Assembly: GCA_031268975.1 (NCBI GenBank)
Contig: JAIRWM010000031.1
Coordinates: forward strand, 1-38,951
Reading direction: 5' to 3'
DNA: 38,951 nt
DNA from: Treponema sp.
GTDB lineage: Bacteria; Spirochaetota; Spirochaetia; Treponematales; Breznakiellaceae
The translations under genes were made by a program, and so were the position numbers. Shown piece after piece: positions 1 to 7,513 of this stretch (within the stretch, counting starts at the first letter, position 1; each line of letters starts with the position of its first letter). A model generated the notes under the pieces. It was not told where the DNA came from, searched no databases, and worked only from the letters and a program-made list of their open reading frames with translations.

Positions 1-42
1 ACAGGTATGCCCTAAAAGACGTATAAGGGGGATGTTCTGTGT

Positions 43-867
43 ATGGCTTCGCGCAAAAATACTTCAGGCCGGATACCCTGGCATGCGGCTTTTTTCGAGG
101 CGGTTCTGCTTGAACTTGAGCAGTACCAGGATGTTCTCGAATTTCAGGCGGAGTATCCGCTGACGTCCGAGCCGCTTCAAATTGATGTGGTTATCATCAA
201 AAAAACTGCGGACGTTTTCATAAAAAAGAACATCGCCCGTATTTTTAAGCAAATTAACCTGGTGGAATTTAAAAGCCCCGGCGATTATTTTTCAGTTACC
301 GACTTTTACAAAGTTCTTGGATACGCGTTCCTGTACGCGTCACTCAACACTGTTTCAGTCCGGGATATGACCGTTACGGTGATAGAAAGCCGCTACCCGA
401 GAGAGCTGTTCAAGTATACCGGGAAGGGCAGGGTGCGTGAAACAGCGCCGGGCATCCACCAAATTTCAGGATATCCCTTGGATATCCAGGTGATAGAAAG
501 CGGGAAGCTCCTGCCGGAAGAAAATCTCTGGCTGCGGGGGCTTACAAAAGACTTGAAAATCGAGACCGCCGATGCGATACTTACCGAGAGCTGGAAAAAG
601 AGAAAAGGCGCCAGACTTGAGGCGTATTTACACGCGGTATTCGAAGCCAATGTCCCGGCTATGGAGGAGGTGCTGCAGATGGCAAAAAACAAAAAAAAGA
701 CCTTTGACCAGGTACTGGAAGAAGCCGGTTTGACCGCCAAATGGGAAGCGCGAGGCGAAAAACGTGGTGAGGCCAGAGGTGAGAAACGCGGCGAAGCAAA
801 AATCATTGAGCTGTTAAAAAACGGCAAACCGCCGGAAGAAATTATCAAAATGTACGGCGGTAAATGA
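43..867 (+). CDS. PD-(D/E)XK nuclease-like protein with charged C-terminal repeats
   Basis: The 274-residue product carries an Asp in 'PLQIDVVII' (about residue 48) followed by 'NLVEFKSP' (about residue 77). That gives the D...ExK pattern of the PD-(D/E)XK nuclease fold, as in Rpn/transposase-like families that are multi-copy in some Treponema genomes. The C-terminal third is helical and ends in a repeated 'GEKRGEARGEKRGEA' stretch typical of those proteins. The ATG follows AAGGGGG (about 27-33) at good spacing. Its TGA stop is also the first three bases of a structured direct repeat that recurs 74 bp downstream, so the gene end and the repeat may have moved together. Nuclease activity is inferred; transposase-derived or toxin-like roles are equally possible. 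Confidence 0.6.
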   Translation: MASRKNTSGRIPWHAAFFEAVLLELEQYQDVLEFQAEYPLTSEPLQIDVVIIKKTADVFIKKNIARIFKQINLVEFKSPGDYFSVTDFYKVLGYAFLYASLNTVSVRDMTVTVIESRYPRELFKYTGKGRVRETAPGIHQISGYPLDIQVIESGKLLPEENLWLRGLTKDLKIETADAILTESWKKRKGARLEAYLHAVFEANVPAMEEVLQMAKNKKKTFDQVLEEAGLTAKWEARGEKRGEARGEKRGEAKIIELLKNGKPPEEIIKMYGGK

Positions 868-978
868 CCAAAACGCCCCCGCGTTTTGGATCGACATGGA
901 TGCCTCTTAGCCGCCACGGACGGCGGCTACCCGGTAACTGACCAAAAACGCCCCCGCGTTTTTGGATCGACATGGATG
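865..978 (+). repeat. Pair of structured direct repeats (865-902 and 939-978)
   Basis: Two near-identical copies begin TGACCAAAA and end GGATCGACATGGATG. Copy 1 contains a perfect 9-bp hairpin (868-889, loop CCCC). Copy 2 contains a perfect 10-bp hairpin (942-965, same loop): one extra A on the left arm is matched by one extra T on the right. Between them lies a third hairpin (about 908-929, TAGCCGCC/GGCGGCTA). Copy 2 continues into another small palindrome, CGACA/TGTCG (968-981). The length-compensated stem points to selection on, or mobility through, the folded form. It looks like a REP/dispersed-repeat cluster. Confidence 0.75.
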
Positions 979-984
979 TCGCAC

Positions 985-1013
985 TTGGCGCGTGCCGCTT
1001 TTCCCGCTATACT
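985..1013 (+). promoter_or_regulatory. Predicted sigma70-type promoter for clpS
   Basis: TTGGCG (985-990), 17-bp spacer, TATACT (1008-1013). The expected start of transcription is near 1020, about 10 nt before the clpS ATG. The promoter begins immediately after the direct-repeat pair. Confidence 0.5.
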
Positions 1014-1029
1014 GGGAAATGGAAACGAT

Positions 1030-1332
1030 ATGCCCGGAAATGGTACAGAGCTGCGTGAAAGAAAACAGTACAAGCTTAAGGAACCCGAGGAATACCGGGT
1101 AATACTCTTGAACGACAACTTCACTACCATGGAGTTTGTGGTGGAAATACTTGTTACCGTCTTTCATAAAAAACAGGATGACGCGATACGGATTATGCTG
1201 GACGTTCATCAAAAAGGAAGGGGAACGGTGGGAGTTTATTCCCATGACATAGCCTTGACGAAAGCGAATCAGGTTCACAATCTTGCCCGGCAAAGTGACT
1301 TTCCCCTGAAATGCATTGTTGAAAAAGCATAA
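1030..1332 (+). CDS. clpS: ATP-dependent Clp protease adaptor ClpS
   Basis: This 100-aa protein is a typical ClpS. It has a short variable N-terminus, then 'YRVILLNDNFTTMEFVVEIL' (about residues 19-38) with the conserved N-D-x-x-T-x-x-x-V core, then 'GVYSHDIALTKANQV'. ClpS binds N-degron residues (Leu, Phe, Trp, Tyr) and hands substrates to ClpA. The frame stays open upstream to 886, but that part reads through the structured repeats and the predicted promoter. ATG 1030, preceded by GGGAAATGGA, is therefore chosen. clpA starts 70 bp downstream and aat follows, so this is a dedicated N-end-rule locus. Confidence 0.93.
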   Translation: MPGNGTELRERKQYKLKEPEEYRVILLNDNFTTMEFVVEILVTVFHKKQDDAIRIMLDVHQKGRGTVGVYSHDIALTKANQVHNLARQSDFPLKCIVEKA

Positions 1333-1356
1333 CGGTCTGCCCGTATCTCCGCGTTA

Positions 1357-1385
1357 TTGAAATTACCGGTATTATCATGTATCTT
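1357..1385 (+). promoter_or_regulatory. Possible additional promoter before clpA
   Basis: TTGAAA (1357-1362), 17-bp spacer, TATCTT (1380-1385). The inferred start falls at the Shine-Dalgarno region of clpA, so an internal promoter is only tentative. Confidence 0.3.
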
Positions 1386-1402
1386 TGAGAGGGGAGTACA
1401 GC

Positions 1403-3871
1403 ATGAAGATAAGCCGTCATGTGCAGGCTATTATAAACGCAGCCTACAACGAAGCCAAAGTCCGCAACCATGAATATTTGACGCCGGAACATATACTGTA
1501 TGCCGCCCTGTCTTTTGACGAGGTCCAGGGGATTTTTTCCGCCTGCGGGGCCGACATCAGCCAGCTTAAAAACGGCATGGAAAGCTATTTTACGCAGAAA
1601 GTCCCGCTTGTGGACAATTCAGAGCCGACCCAGACCGTGGGTTTCCAGAGCGTACTTGAACGGGCCGTACTCCAGAGCCAAAGTTCCCAAAAAAACACGC
1701 TGGATGTGGCGGATATTCTGGTTTCCCTCTTTGACGAAGAGCGAAACTACTGTGCCTATTACCTCCGCAAGGCCGGGATAAAGCGTTTTGAACTGGTAAG
1801 CATTCTTTCCCAGGGCTATGACGGCGAAGATGAACAAAATATCCGGTTTGCCAGGGAAGCGCCCGGCAGGGAACCGGGAAGGGAAGCCGACGAAGAGGCC
1901 GACGCTCCGCAGCGGAAAGCCCCGGCCAAAAAGAGCGCCCTTGAGCGCTTTGCCACGGAGCTTACATCCCTTGCCAGAGAAGGGCGGCTTGAACCGTTAA
2001 TCGGCAGAGAGGAAGAGCTGGACAGAACCGTCCAGGTGCTCTGCCGCCGCCTTAAAAACAACCCCGTTCATGTCGGCGATTCCGGCGTCGGCAAAACCGC
2101 CATTACCGAGGGCCTTGCCCAGCGCATCGTCAACAATCAGGTGCCGCCCACCCTTAAGGATTTTTCCATTTTTTCCCTGGACATGGGTGCGCTGGTGGCG
2201 GGAACCAAATACCGGGGCGATTTCGAAGAACGGATCAAACGGGTTATAGAAGAGATGCTGAAAAAAGAAAAAGCGATTCTCTTTATCGATGAAATTCACA
2301 CTCTTGTCGGGGCGGGATCGGTTTCGGGCAATGCCCTGGACGCGTCAAACCTGTTGAAGCCGGCGTTAACATCCGGGAAACTCCGCTGTATCGGCAGCAC
2401 CACCCACGAAGAATACGGCAAATTTTTTGAAAAAGACCGGGCCCTTTCCAGGCGCTTCCAGAAAATCGATATCAACGAACCCAGCGAAGAAGACGCCATA
2501 GCCATTCTTCAGGGCCTCAAGACAAAATACGAAAATTACCACAAAGTTCATTATAGCGATGAAGCCCTTGAGGGGGCGGTTAAACTTTCCGCCCAGTACA
2601 TCGCCGACCGCAGACTTCCCGACAAGGCTATCGACGTTATTGACGAAACAGGCGCTTTTGTCCGCATCGAAGCCTACAAAAAAATCCGGGAACAGGCGGC
2701 GTCCGCGAGGGAGGACGAAGATTCCCAGGGGGCGGCGTCCGCCGATGTGCTTCAGGATGAAGACAAAGCCGCTTCCATAAAACAAAATTCCGCCGAAAGC
2801 GCCAGTGTTCAGGAGGGAACCGTAGAGTTTATCAACATCGGCATCAATGAAATTGAACTTGTAGTGTCAAAAATCGCCCGTATCCCCGAACGATCTGTCG
2901 GAATGAATGAAAAAGACCGGCTGAAAAGTCTTGAAAGCGATCTGTTAAAACGTATATTCGGGCAGGACCAGGCGGTGACCGCTGTTGTCAAGGCGGTAAA
3001 GCGATCCCGCGCGGGCTTCCGAGCTCCGAACAAGCCTGTGGCGAACTTCCTTTTTGTGGGCCCCACCGGGGTCGGCAAAACGGAGCTTGCCCGGAGTCTC
3101 GCGGACATTCTGGAAGTACCCATGCACCGGTTTGACATGAGCGAGTACCAGGAAAAGCACACCGTATCGCGGCTCATCGGTTCCCCGCCGGGTTATGTGG
3201 GCTATGAGGACGGCGGCCTTTTAACCGACGCGGTACGGAAGCAGCCCCATTCAGTGGTGCTCCTTGACGAAATTGAAAAAGCCCATCCGGACATTTATAA
3301 CATCCTGCTCCAGATTATGGATTATGCCACCCTGACGGATAACAACGGCCGAAAGGCGGATTTCCGGAACATTGTTTTTATTATGACCAGCAACGCCGGC
3401 GCCAGAGATATCGGAAAAAGCCTGATCGGCTTCGGCGGCAGGGTTAACGACGAAACTATCGTGGACGGAGCTGTGGAAAAAATATTTACCCCGGAATTCA
3501 GAAACCGTCTTGACGCGGTAATCCGTTTTGGACACCTCTCCGGGGAGATCATGGTATCGATCATCAATAAAGAACTTTCCGTATTTAAAGAACAGCTTGC
3601 CGAAAAAAACGTTACCCTGGAAGTTACCGAAGACTGCGTCAACGCTCTTGCCGAAGAAGGCTATTCCCGCGACTTTGGAGCGCGAAACGCGGGACGGCTT
3701 GTGGAAGAAAAGATCAAAACCTTTTTTGTGGATGAAGTGCTTTTCGGGCGGCTGAGCGGAGGCGGCAAAGCCAGGGCAGATTACAGCGGCGGCGAATACC
3801 GCATAGAAATACTGGAAGACGCCGTGGCGGAAACGGCGGCCGCGTTTGGATCTGGGGTCCGGCTTGAATGA
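1403..3871 (+). CDS. clpA: ATP-dependent Clp protease ATP-binding subunit ClpA
   Basis: The 822-aa AAA+ unfoldase has the ClpA domain order. A Clp_N repeat domain comes first ('HVQAIINAAYNEA... HEYLTPEHIL'). The D1 ATPase has Walker A 'GDSGVGKT' and Walker B 'ILFIDEIH'. The D2 ATPase has Walker A 'GPTGVGKT' and Walker B 'VVLLDEIEKAHPD'. An IGF tripeptide in 'SLIGFGG' fits the ClpP-docking loop. There is no ClpB-type middle coiled coil. An unusual acidic, Ala/Ser-rich linker of about 45 residues separates D1 from D2. ATG 1403 is preferred over an upstream TTG (1385) because AGGGGAG lies about 8 nt before it. It works with ClpS (upstream) and an unlinked ClpP. Confidence 0.95.
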   Translation: MKISRHVQAIINAAYNEAKVRNHEYLTPEHILYAALSFDEVQGIFSACGADISQLKNGMESYFTQKVPLVDNSEPTQTVGFQSVLERAVLQSQSSQKNTLDVADILVSLFDEERNYCAYYLRKAGIKRFELVSILSQGYDGEDEQNIRFAREAPGREPGREADEEADAPQRKAPAKKSALERFATELTSLAREGRLEPLIGREEELDRTVQVLCRRLKNNPVHVGDSGVGKTAITEGLAQRIVNNQVPPTLKDFSIFSLDMGALVAGTKYRGDFEERIKRVIEEMLKKEKAILFIDEIHTLVGAGSVSGNALDASNLLKPALTSGKLRCIGSTTHEEYGKFFEKDRALSRRFQKIDINEPSEEDAIAILQGLKTKYENYHKVHYSDEALEGAVKLSAQYIADRRLPDKAIDVIDETGAFVRIEAYKKIREQAASAREDEDSQGAASADVLQDEDKAASIKQNSAESASVQEGTVEFINIGINEIELVVSKIARIPERSVGMNEKDRLKSLESDLLKRIFGQDQAVTAVVKAVKRSRAGFRAPNKPVANFLFVGPTGVGKTELARSLADILEVPMHRFDMSEYQEKHTVSRLIGSPPGYVGYEDGGLLTDAVRKQPHSVVLLDEIEKAHPDIYNILLQIMDYATLTDNNGRKADFRNIVFIMTSNAGARDIGKSLIGFGGRVNDETIVDGAVEKIFTPEFRNRLDAVIRFGHLSGEIMVSIINKELSVFKEQLAEKNVTLEVTEDCVNALAEEGYSRDFGARNAGRLVEEKIKTFFVDEVLFGRLSGGGKARADYSGGEYRIEILEDAVAETAAAFGSGVRLE

Positions 3872-3909
3872 TAAACCCCGCCGCAAAGCAGCGGCACGGC
3901 CCGGATGCT

Positions 3910-3934
3910 GCCCGACAGGTAAGCTCTGCCGGGC
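3910..3934 (+). promoter_or_regulatory. Hairpin abutting the aat start codon
   Basis: GCCCG-a-CAG, a 7-nt loop, then CTG-c-CGGGC forms an 8-bp stem with one internal mismatch. It ends at the base before the GTG start of aat, in the 63-bp clpA-aat gap. It could occlude ribosome entry or stabilise the mRNA end of clpA. No U-run follows, so it is not a standard terminator. Confidence 0.4.
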
Positions 3935-4639
3935 GTGAAGCGCAAAGGTTCCCCCGCGGATTTTCCCTACCTTACGGAATATCAGCGCTATGCGTTTCCG
4001 CCTCCGGATACCGTTGATGGAAGCGTTGTCGCCGTCGGGGGAAACCTTTCGCCGGGCATGCTTCTTTCCGCCTACGAGCAGGGGATTTTTCCCTGGTACA
4101 ACCCCGAAGACCCGATACTGTGGCAGTCCCCCGATCCCCGGTTTTTAATTTTCCCGGAAACACTCCACATTTCAAAATCAATGCGAAAAATACTCAGCCA
4201 AAATGTCTTTGAAATAACGTTTGATAAGGATTTTGCCGGAGTAATACAGGGCTGCGCGGAGGCGGAGCGGCCCGGCCAGGACGGAACCTGGATCACAGAC
4301 GATATCATTGAAGGATACACGGAGCTCCACCGGCTGGGTTATGTCCATTCCGCGGAAAGCTATATTAACGGAAAGCTTGCCGGCGGCTGTTACGGCGTAT
4401 ACCTGGGAAATGTTTTCTGCGGCGAATCCATGTTCGCGAGAACCCCAAACGCTTCCAAAGCGGCGTTTCTTTCCCTTGCGCGGTATCTCTTTGACGAAAA
4501 AGGCGCCGCGTTCATCGACTGCCAGGTTCCGACAAATCACCTCCGCAGTCTGGGAGGCCGGGAAATGCGCCGGACGGATTTTCTGCGTCTGCTGGGAGAG
4601 ACGCTGGGCAGGCGCCCGGCTGAAACATCCGTGAAATGA
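3935..4639 (+). CDS. aat: Leucyl/phenylalanyl-tRNA-protein transferase
   Basis: This 234-aa enzyme transfers Leu or Phe from aminoacyl-tRNA to proteins with N-terminal Lys/Arg, creating N-degrons for ClpS-ClpA. Family hallmarks are all present in order: 'GGNLSPGMLLSAYEQGIFPW', 'PILWQSPDPRF', 'LHISKSMRK', 'GTWITDDIIEGY', 'GGCYGVYLGNVFCGESMF' and 'FIDCQVPTNHLRSLGGREM'. Length matches the family. The start is GTG at 3935, with a weak Shine-Dalgarno and a hairpin directly upstream. It follows clpA on the same strand, completing the pathway modules Aat, ClpS and ClpA. Confidence 0.95.
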   Translation: MKRKGSPADFPYLTEYQRYAFPPPDTVDGSVVAVGGNLSPGMLLSAYEQGIFPWYNPEDPILWQSPDPRFLIFPETLHISKSMRKILSQNVFEITFDKDFAGVIQGCAEAERPGQDGTWITDDIIEGYTELHRLGYVHSAESYINGKLAGGCYGVYLGNVFCGESMFARTPNASKAAFLSLARYLFDEKGAAFIDCQVPTNHLRSLGGREMRRTDFLRLLGETLGRRPAETSVK

Positions 4640-4657
4640 CGAATCTGCATGAACGGA

Positions 4658-5008
4658 TCACTTTTTTCGCTGCTGGTAATAGTTTACCAGCCAGTCGATG
4701 TGTTCCATCACATAGTCCTGCAGCAGGGGAGTCATTTTGTTGAAATTGCGGATTATCCGCTCAAGGCGGGGGTCTTTGGAAACGTCGAACATCTCACCCT
4801 TGCCGGTCTTAAGCCATTCTTCGTTCACGCCATAGGTCAGGCAAATCATTTTGACCAAACGGTCGTTGACTTTACGCCGTTTGATTTCTATGCCGGCCTC
4901 ACAAGAGCGGCTCAATTTGATTGCTTCGGAAAATTGCCGCTGAGAATAGCCAAGGGTTTTTCGAATTTCGATCACCCGCTCATTTATGGCATAGTCGTAT
5001 TCTGTCAC
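4658..5008 (-). CDS. XRE-family helix-turn-helix transcriptional regulator
   Basis: The 116-aa product has a Cro/C1-type HTH at about residues 8-65: 'NERVIEIRKTLGYSQRQFSE', recognition region 'IKLSRSCEAGIEIKRRKV', then 'CLTYGVNEEWLKTGKGEMF'. The last is the usual end of phage-repressor-like HTH_3 domains. The C-terminal part ('LERIIRNFNKMTPLLQDYV') probably dimerises. The frame is open upstream to 5071, but GTG 5008 with AAGAGA about 9 nt before it best fits the domain start. It is divergent from a small ORF at 5369 across a 360-bp gap with repeated ACATAT motifs and is likely autoregulatory. It converges on aat. Confidence 0.85.
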   Translation of the reverse strand: MTEYDYAINERVIEIRKTLGYSQRQFSEAIKLSRSCEAGIEIKRRKVNDRLVKMICLTYGVNEEWLKTGKGEMFDVSKDPRLERIIRNFNKMTPLLQDYVMEHIDWLVNYYQQRKK

Positions 5009-5190
5009 GGACAAAATCTCTTGGTAAGCGAACCGAAAAAAAAGAAGAAGTTGACCGCGGCGACGGCGCACAACGGATCACGGAACACCTGATTTCTCAA
5101 GATTCGTTCTTCCTTTGTGTACTTTGACGCGCCCGCGGTACAGTTCTTAAGCATTTTTTTCGTCCAATCAATTCACCGGCCCCACACCCC

Positions 5191-5218
5191 ATTTTAACCC
5201 ATTGCTTTTAAATGTAAA
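5191..5218 (-). promoter_or_regulatory. Predicted promoter for the XRE regulator (minus strand)
   Basis: Read on the minus strand: TTTACA (5218-5213), 16-bp spacer, TAAAAT (5196-5191). The transcript would carry a leader of about 175 nt to the GTG at 5008. The rest of the 5009-5368 gap holds no recognisable gene. Confidence 0.4.
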
Positions 5219-5307
5219 AGTGGCGGCGAGCCTTCGGGGCAGGCCAAACCGGGCAGATCCATCCAAAAAACGGCTTGATCCGCGCGTAAAATTGTTGTCC
5301 TTTGGAC

Positions 5308-5355
5308 TTGACATATTGTATATTTTCAAACTAATATATGTTTCATTGACACATA
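5308..5355 (+). promoter_or_regulatory. Promoter with ACATAT/ATATGT operator-like sites
   Basis: TTGACA (5308-5313), 18-bp spacer, TAATAT (5332-5337) make a near-consensus promoter about 30 nt before the ATG at 5369. ACATAT at 5311-5316, its reverse complement ATATGT at 5336-5341 and ACATAT again at 5350-5355 overlap the -35, the -10 and the start region. This is the expected place for repressor binding by the adjacent XRE protein. Operator function is inferred. Confidence 0.5.
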
Positions 5356-5368
5356 TCGGATAGTTGGG

Positions 5369-5554
5369 ATGGCGAACAAGAAACCGGCCTTAACCAGAAA
5401 AACCCTTCACCTTATTGCGGCATACAACCAACTGCCCGATGAGGGAAGAGCCGCCCTTGACCGGCTGGCAGAGTGTCTGGCGGAGATTGGCGGGAGGCAC
5501 GAGGTTTATCGCGTCACCAAAAGGAAGCCAGGCGTGAAAATTCGAGAATTATGA
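5369..5554 (+). CDS. Small protein of unknown function (61 aa)
   Basis: A 61-residue basic-ended product with an amphipathic helical middle ('HLIAAYNQLPDEGRAALDRL'), resembling the helical C-terminal segment found after HTH domains in some XRE regulators. No catalytic motif is visible. It starts about 30 nt after a strong promoter controlled by ACATAT repeats and is divergent from the XRE regulator. It may be the regulated partner of that repressor or a decoy dimerisation partner. The Shine-Dalgarno is weak (GGATAG). It lies 30 bp before the envelope gene at 5585 and may be cotranscribed with it. Confidence 0.5.
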   Translation: MANKKPALTRKTLHLIAAYNQLPDEGRAALDRLAECLAEIGGRHEVYRVTKRKPGVKIREL

Positions 5555-5555
5555 G

Positions 5556-5577
5556 AGTTACATTGTAACTAAGGAGG
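5556..5577 (+). promoter_or_regulatory. 15-bp palindrome adjoining a strong ribosome binding site
   Basis: AGTTACA-T-TGTAACT (5556-5570) is a perfect palindrome. It runs directly into AAGGAGG (5571-5577), the ribosome binding site for the gene at 5585. It could be a DNA operator, or an mRNA hairpin (AGTTA/TAACT) controlling access to the site. Confidence 0.45.
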
Positions 5578-5584
5578 GCGGTCG

Positions 5585-6607
5585 ATGTCCTATCATACAT
5601 CCCGTGGCATGAAATTAGGGGTTCGTTTTGTTTTTCTGTTCGTTTTTTGCATACATATTGTCTTTGCCCAGGAGGCGCCCCGCTGGGTAACGCGTCAGGC
5701 GGTAGCTTATCCGCCGGACCAGTATCTGACCGGTACCGGAGAGGGCCGTAGCGAGGAAGAAGCCCGGACCCGGGCGCTGGCCCAGATTAGCCGCTTTTTC
5801 CAAACCACCGTGGATGATACCCAGGCGCTGTTCTATAGCTACAGACAAACACTCTCCGGCTCCGATGAACGGACCGCCGCAAGCCAGCAGTCTGTAGTTA
5901 CCAGCGAGGCGGATTTTTTCGGCGTCCGTTTTGCCGAAACCTACTTCGAGAAGAGCAGTGTTGTCCGCGCCTTGGCCTACATCAACAGAAGTGAGGCGCT
6001 CGAGGTCTACGATCTGCGGACCGCTGCCTGCCTTACCAGGATCAACGAGATACTTAAGCGTTACGAAAGCAGCCCTCACCCGATGGCTGCCATTCCCCGG
6101 CTGCAGGAAGCGCGTGAAAGCGCAGCCCTGGCGGAAAAACTCGCCGGAATCGCTGTGTTGATTAACCCGGGGGCGTCAGACCATTACCGGGGTATAACGG
6201 CGGTACTGCCCCGTGTCGATTCCGCCATTGACGCGAACAAGGCGCGGCTTACGGCCAGTGTCAGCATCAACGACGAGCGTTTCCGTTCCCTTACCCACGG
6301 AGCGGCGGAAGCGGTAAAGAACGAAGGCTTTGCCGTTATCGGAAACGGCGGCGTTTATACGCTGGAAATAACCGTTATACCAAACGAGTCGAAAGCGTCA
6401 AACAATTTTATTGTCCAGCCGGAAGTAGCAATCGTTTTTAAAGCGCAGGACGGTTCGCCGGTAGCAAGCTGGCGCAAAGCCTACGCCGCGGTCCGCCACC
6501 CCCATTCAGCGGACGACGCTATTGGCCGTGTCCTGCGGACCATTGAACAAAACGTCAACGCGGAGTTTCCGCTTGAGTTACATAAAGCAATAGGAGGATT
6601 ACGATGA
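5585..6607 (+). CDS. Exported LPP20-like envelope protein
   Basis: A 340-aa protein with an N-terminal signal sequence (hydrophobic 'VRFVFLFVFCIHIVFA', likely cut before QEAP). It lacks a clear lipobox Cys at the cleavage site. 'TGTGEGRSEEEARTRALAQI' (about residues 49-68) matches the LPP20 pattern, in which a G-x-G segment is followed by A-rich helices. The C-terminal half resembles a second mixed alpha/beta envelope domain. AAGGAGG at 5571-5577 fixes the start. It overlaps the next lipoprotein gene by ATGA. Function is unknown; it is likely part of an envelope complex with the following four genes. Confidence 0.65.
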   Translation: MSYHTSRGMKLGVRFVFLFVFCIHIVFAQEAPRWVTRQAVAYPPDQYLTGTGEGRSEEEARTRALAQISRFFQTTVDDTQALFYSYRQTLSGSDERTAASQQSVVTSEADFFGVRFAETYFEKSSVVRALAYINRSEALEVYDLRTAACLTRINEILKRYESSPHPMAAIPRLQEARESAALAEKLAGIAVLINPGASDHYRGITAVLPRVDSAIDANKARLTASVSINDERFRSLTHGAAEAVKNEGFAVIGNGGVYTLEITVIPNESKASNNFIVQPEVAIVFKAQDGSPVASWRKAYAAVRHPHSADDAIGRVLRTIEQNVNAEFPLELHKAIGGLR

Positions 6608-7497
6608 AAATGAATGTACTGATGAAAGCCGCGGCGGCTCTCGTCCTGATCTCGGCGGCTTGCTCTTCCGCGCCGGTTCCGCAAACGCAGCAAGAGAGGG
6701 AGACGACAATGCTCTCGCAGACACAGCGGGCCTCGGAAGAGGCGTTAAAGACGGCGGACAAACAGCGGGCACTGGACTGGAAAGATCGCGGCCTGGGAGA
6801 GGACGCTTCCCCGGACTGGCTGCTTCCCGCAGTGCGCGGTAACTTTTCGATATTCAAGCGCGATTGGCAAGTTACCGGAGACAAGGTGAAGGTTGGCGTC
6901 GCCCGCTCCGACAGGCTCAACGCCGCGCAGACCATCGCCGATGTACAGTACGCGGCGCGCCTTGCCAACCAGTTAAAACAGTCGGTACTGACTAGAGCGG
7001 CGATCTCGCTGCAAAGCGACGATCAGTTTGCCGTTGTTCAGGACGCGGCAACCAAAGCAAAGGTCGATATAGCCGGACAGGAACGCCTGACTGACTTCTG
7101 GCAGCTGCTTGAAATCACCGATTCCCAGGGCAAAACCACAAGGACATATGTGTATTATGTTGTCTACGCCTGCGACAGCGACGTGTGGTCCCGCCTGGTG
7201 GCGAAATATTTGTATGATATCGTGGACAATGTTCCCCAGCAGGAAGCCAAAAGGCAAATTGCCGAAATGTTCGCCGAAATAGACGCCGACACCAAACGCG
7301 AACAGGAAAAAAGCGAAGATGTTTTCCGCGAGGAAGTACGCGCACAGTTAAACGCGCTTAACGCGCCCCGGCAAAGTCCGGCTGAACAGCGGGCGGCCTA
7401 CCGATCCGGCGACAGCGCAAAAATTGCCGCCGCCAGCGTCACGGGCGCCGACGCAGATTTCATCGCTGCTCTGGCCGCCATCGCGGGCGTAGAGTAA
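6604..7497 (+). CDS. Lipoprotein of unknown function
   Basis: The 297-aa product begins with a lipoprotein signal ending in 'LISAAC' (lipobox, Cys about 20), followed by a Ser/Pro/Gln-rich tether. The mature part is mostly helical. It has a conserved-looking centre, 'TRTYVYYVVYACDSDVWSRL', and a highly charged C-terminal coiled-coil-like segment ('AEIDADTKREQEKSEDVFRE'). AGGAGG lies 6 nt before the ATG, which overlaps the preceding stop as ATGA, so the two are translationally coupled. I do not recognise a named family. Position suggests partnership with the LPP20-like and CsgG-like proteins. Confidence 0.7.
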   Translation: MKMNVLMKAAAALVLISAACSSAPVPQTQQERETTMLSQTQRASEEALKTADKQRALDWKDRGLGEDASPDWLLPAVRGNFSIFKRDWQVTGDKVKVGVARSDRLNAAQTIADVQYAARLANQLKQSVLTRAAISLQSDDQFAVVQDAATKAKVDIAGQERLTDFWQLLEITDSQGKTTRTYVYYVVYACDSDVWSRLVAKYLYDIVDNVPQQEAKRQIAEMFAEIDADTKREQEKSEDVFREEVRAQLNALNAPRQSPAEQRAAYRSGDSAKIAAASVTGADADFIAALAAIAGVE

Positions 7498-7513
7498 ACA
7501 GGAAATGCCGTCC

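Noticed and set aside
865-978. Possible CRISPR array
   Set aside because: There are only two repeat copies, each a hairpin with no regular spacers and no cas genes in the window.
886-1029. Upstream extension of the ClpS reading frame
   Set aside because: It reads through the structured repeats and the predicted promoter, and ClpS family proteins start near ATG 1030.
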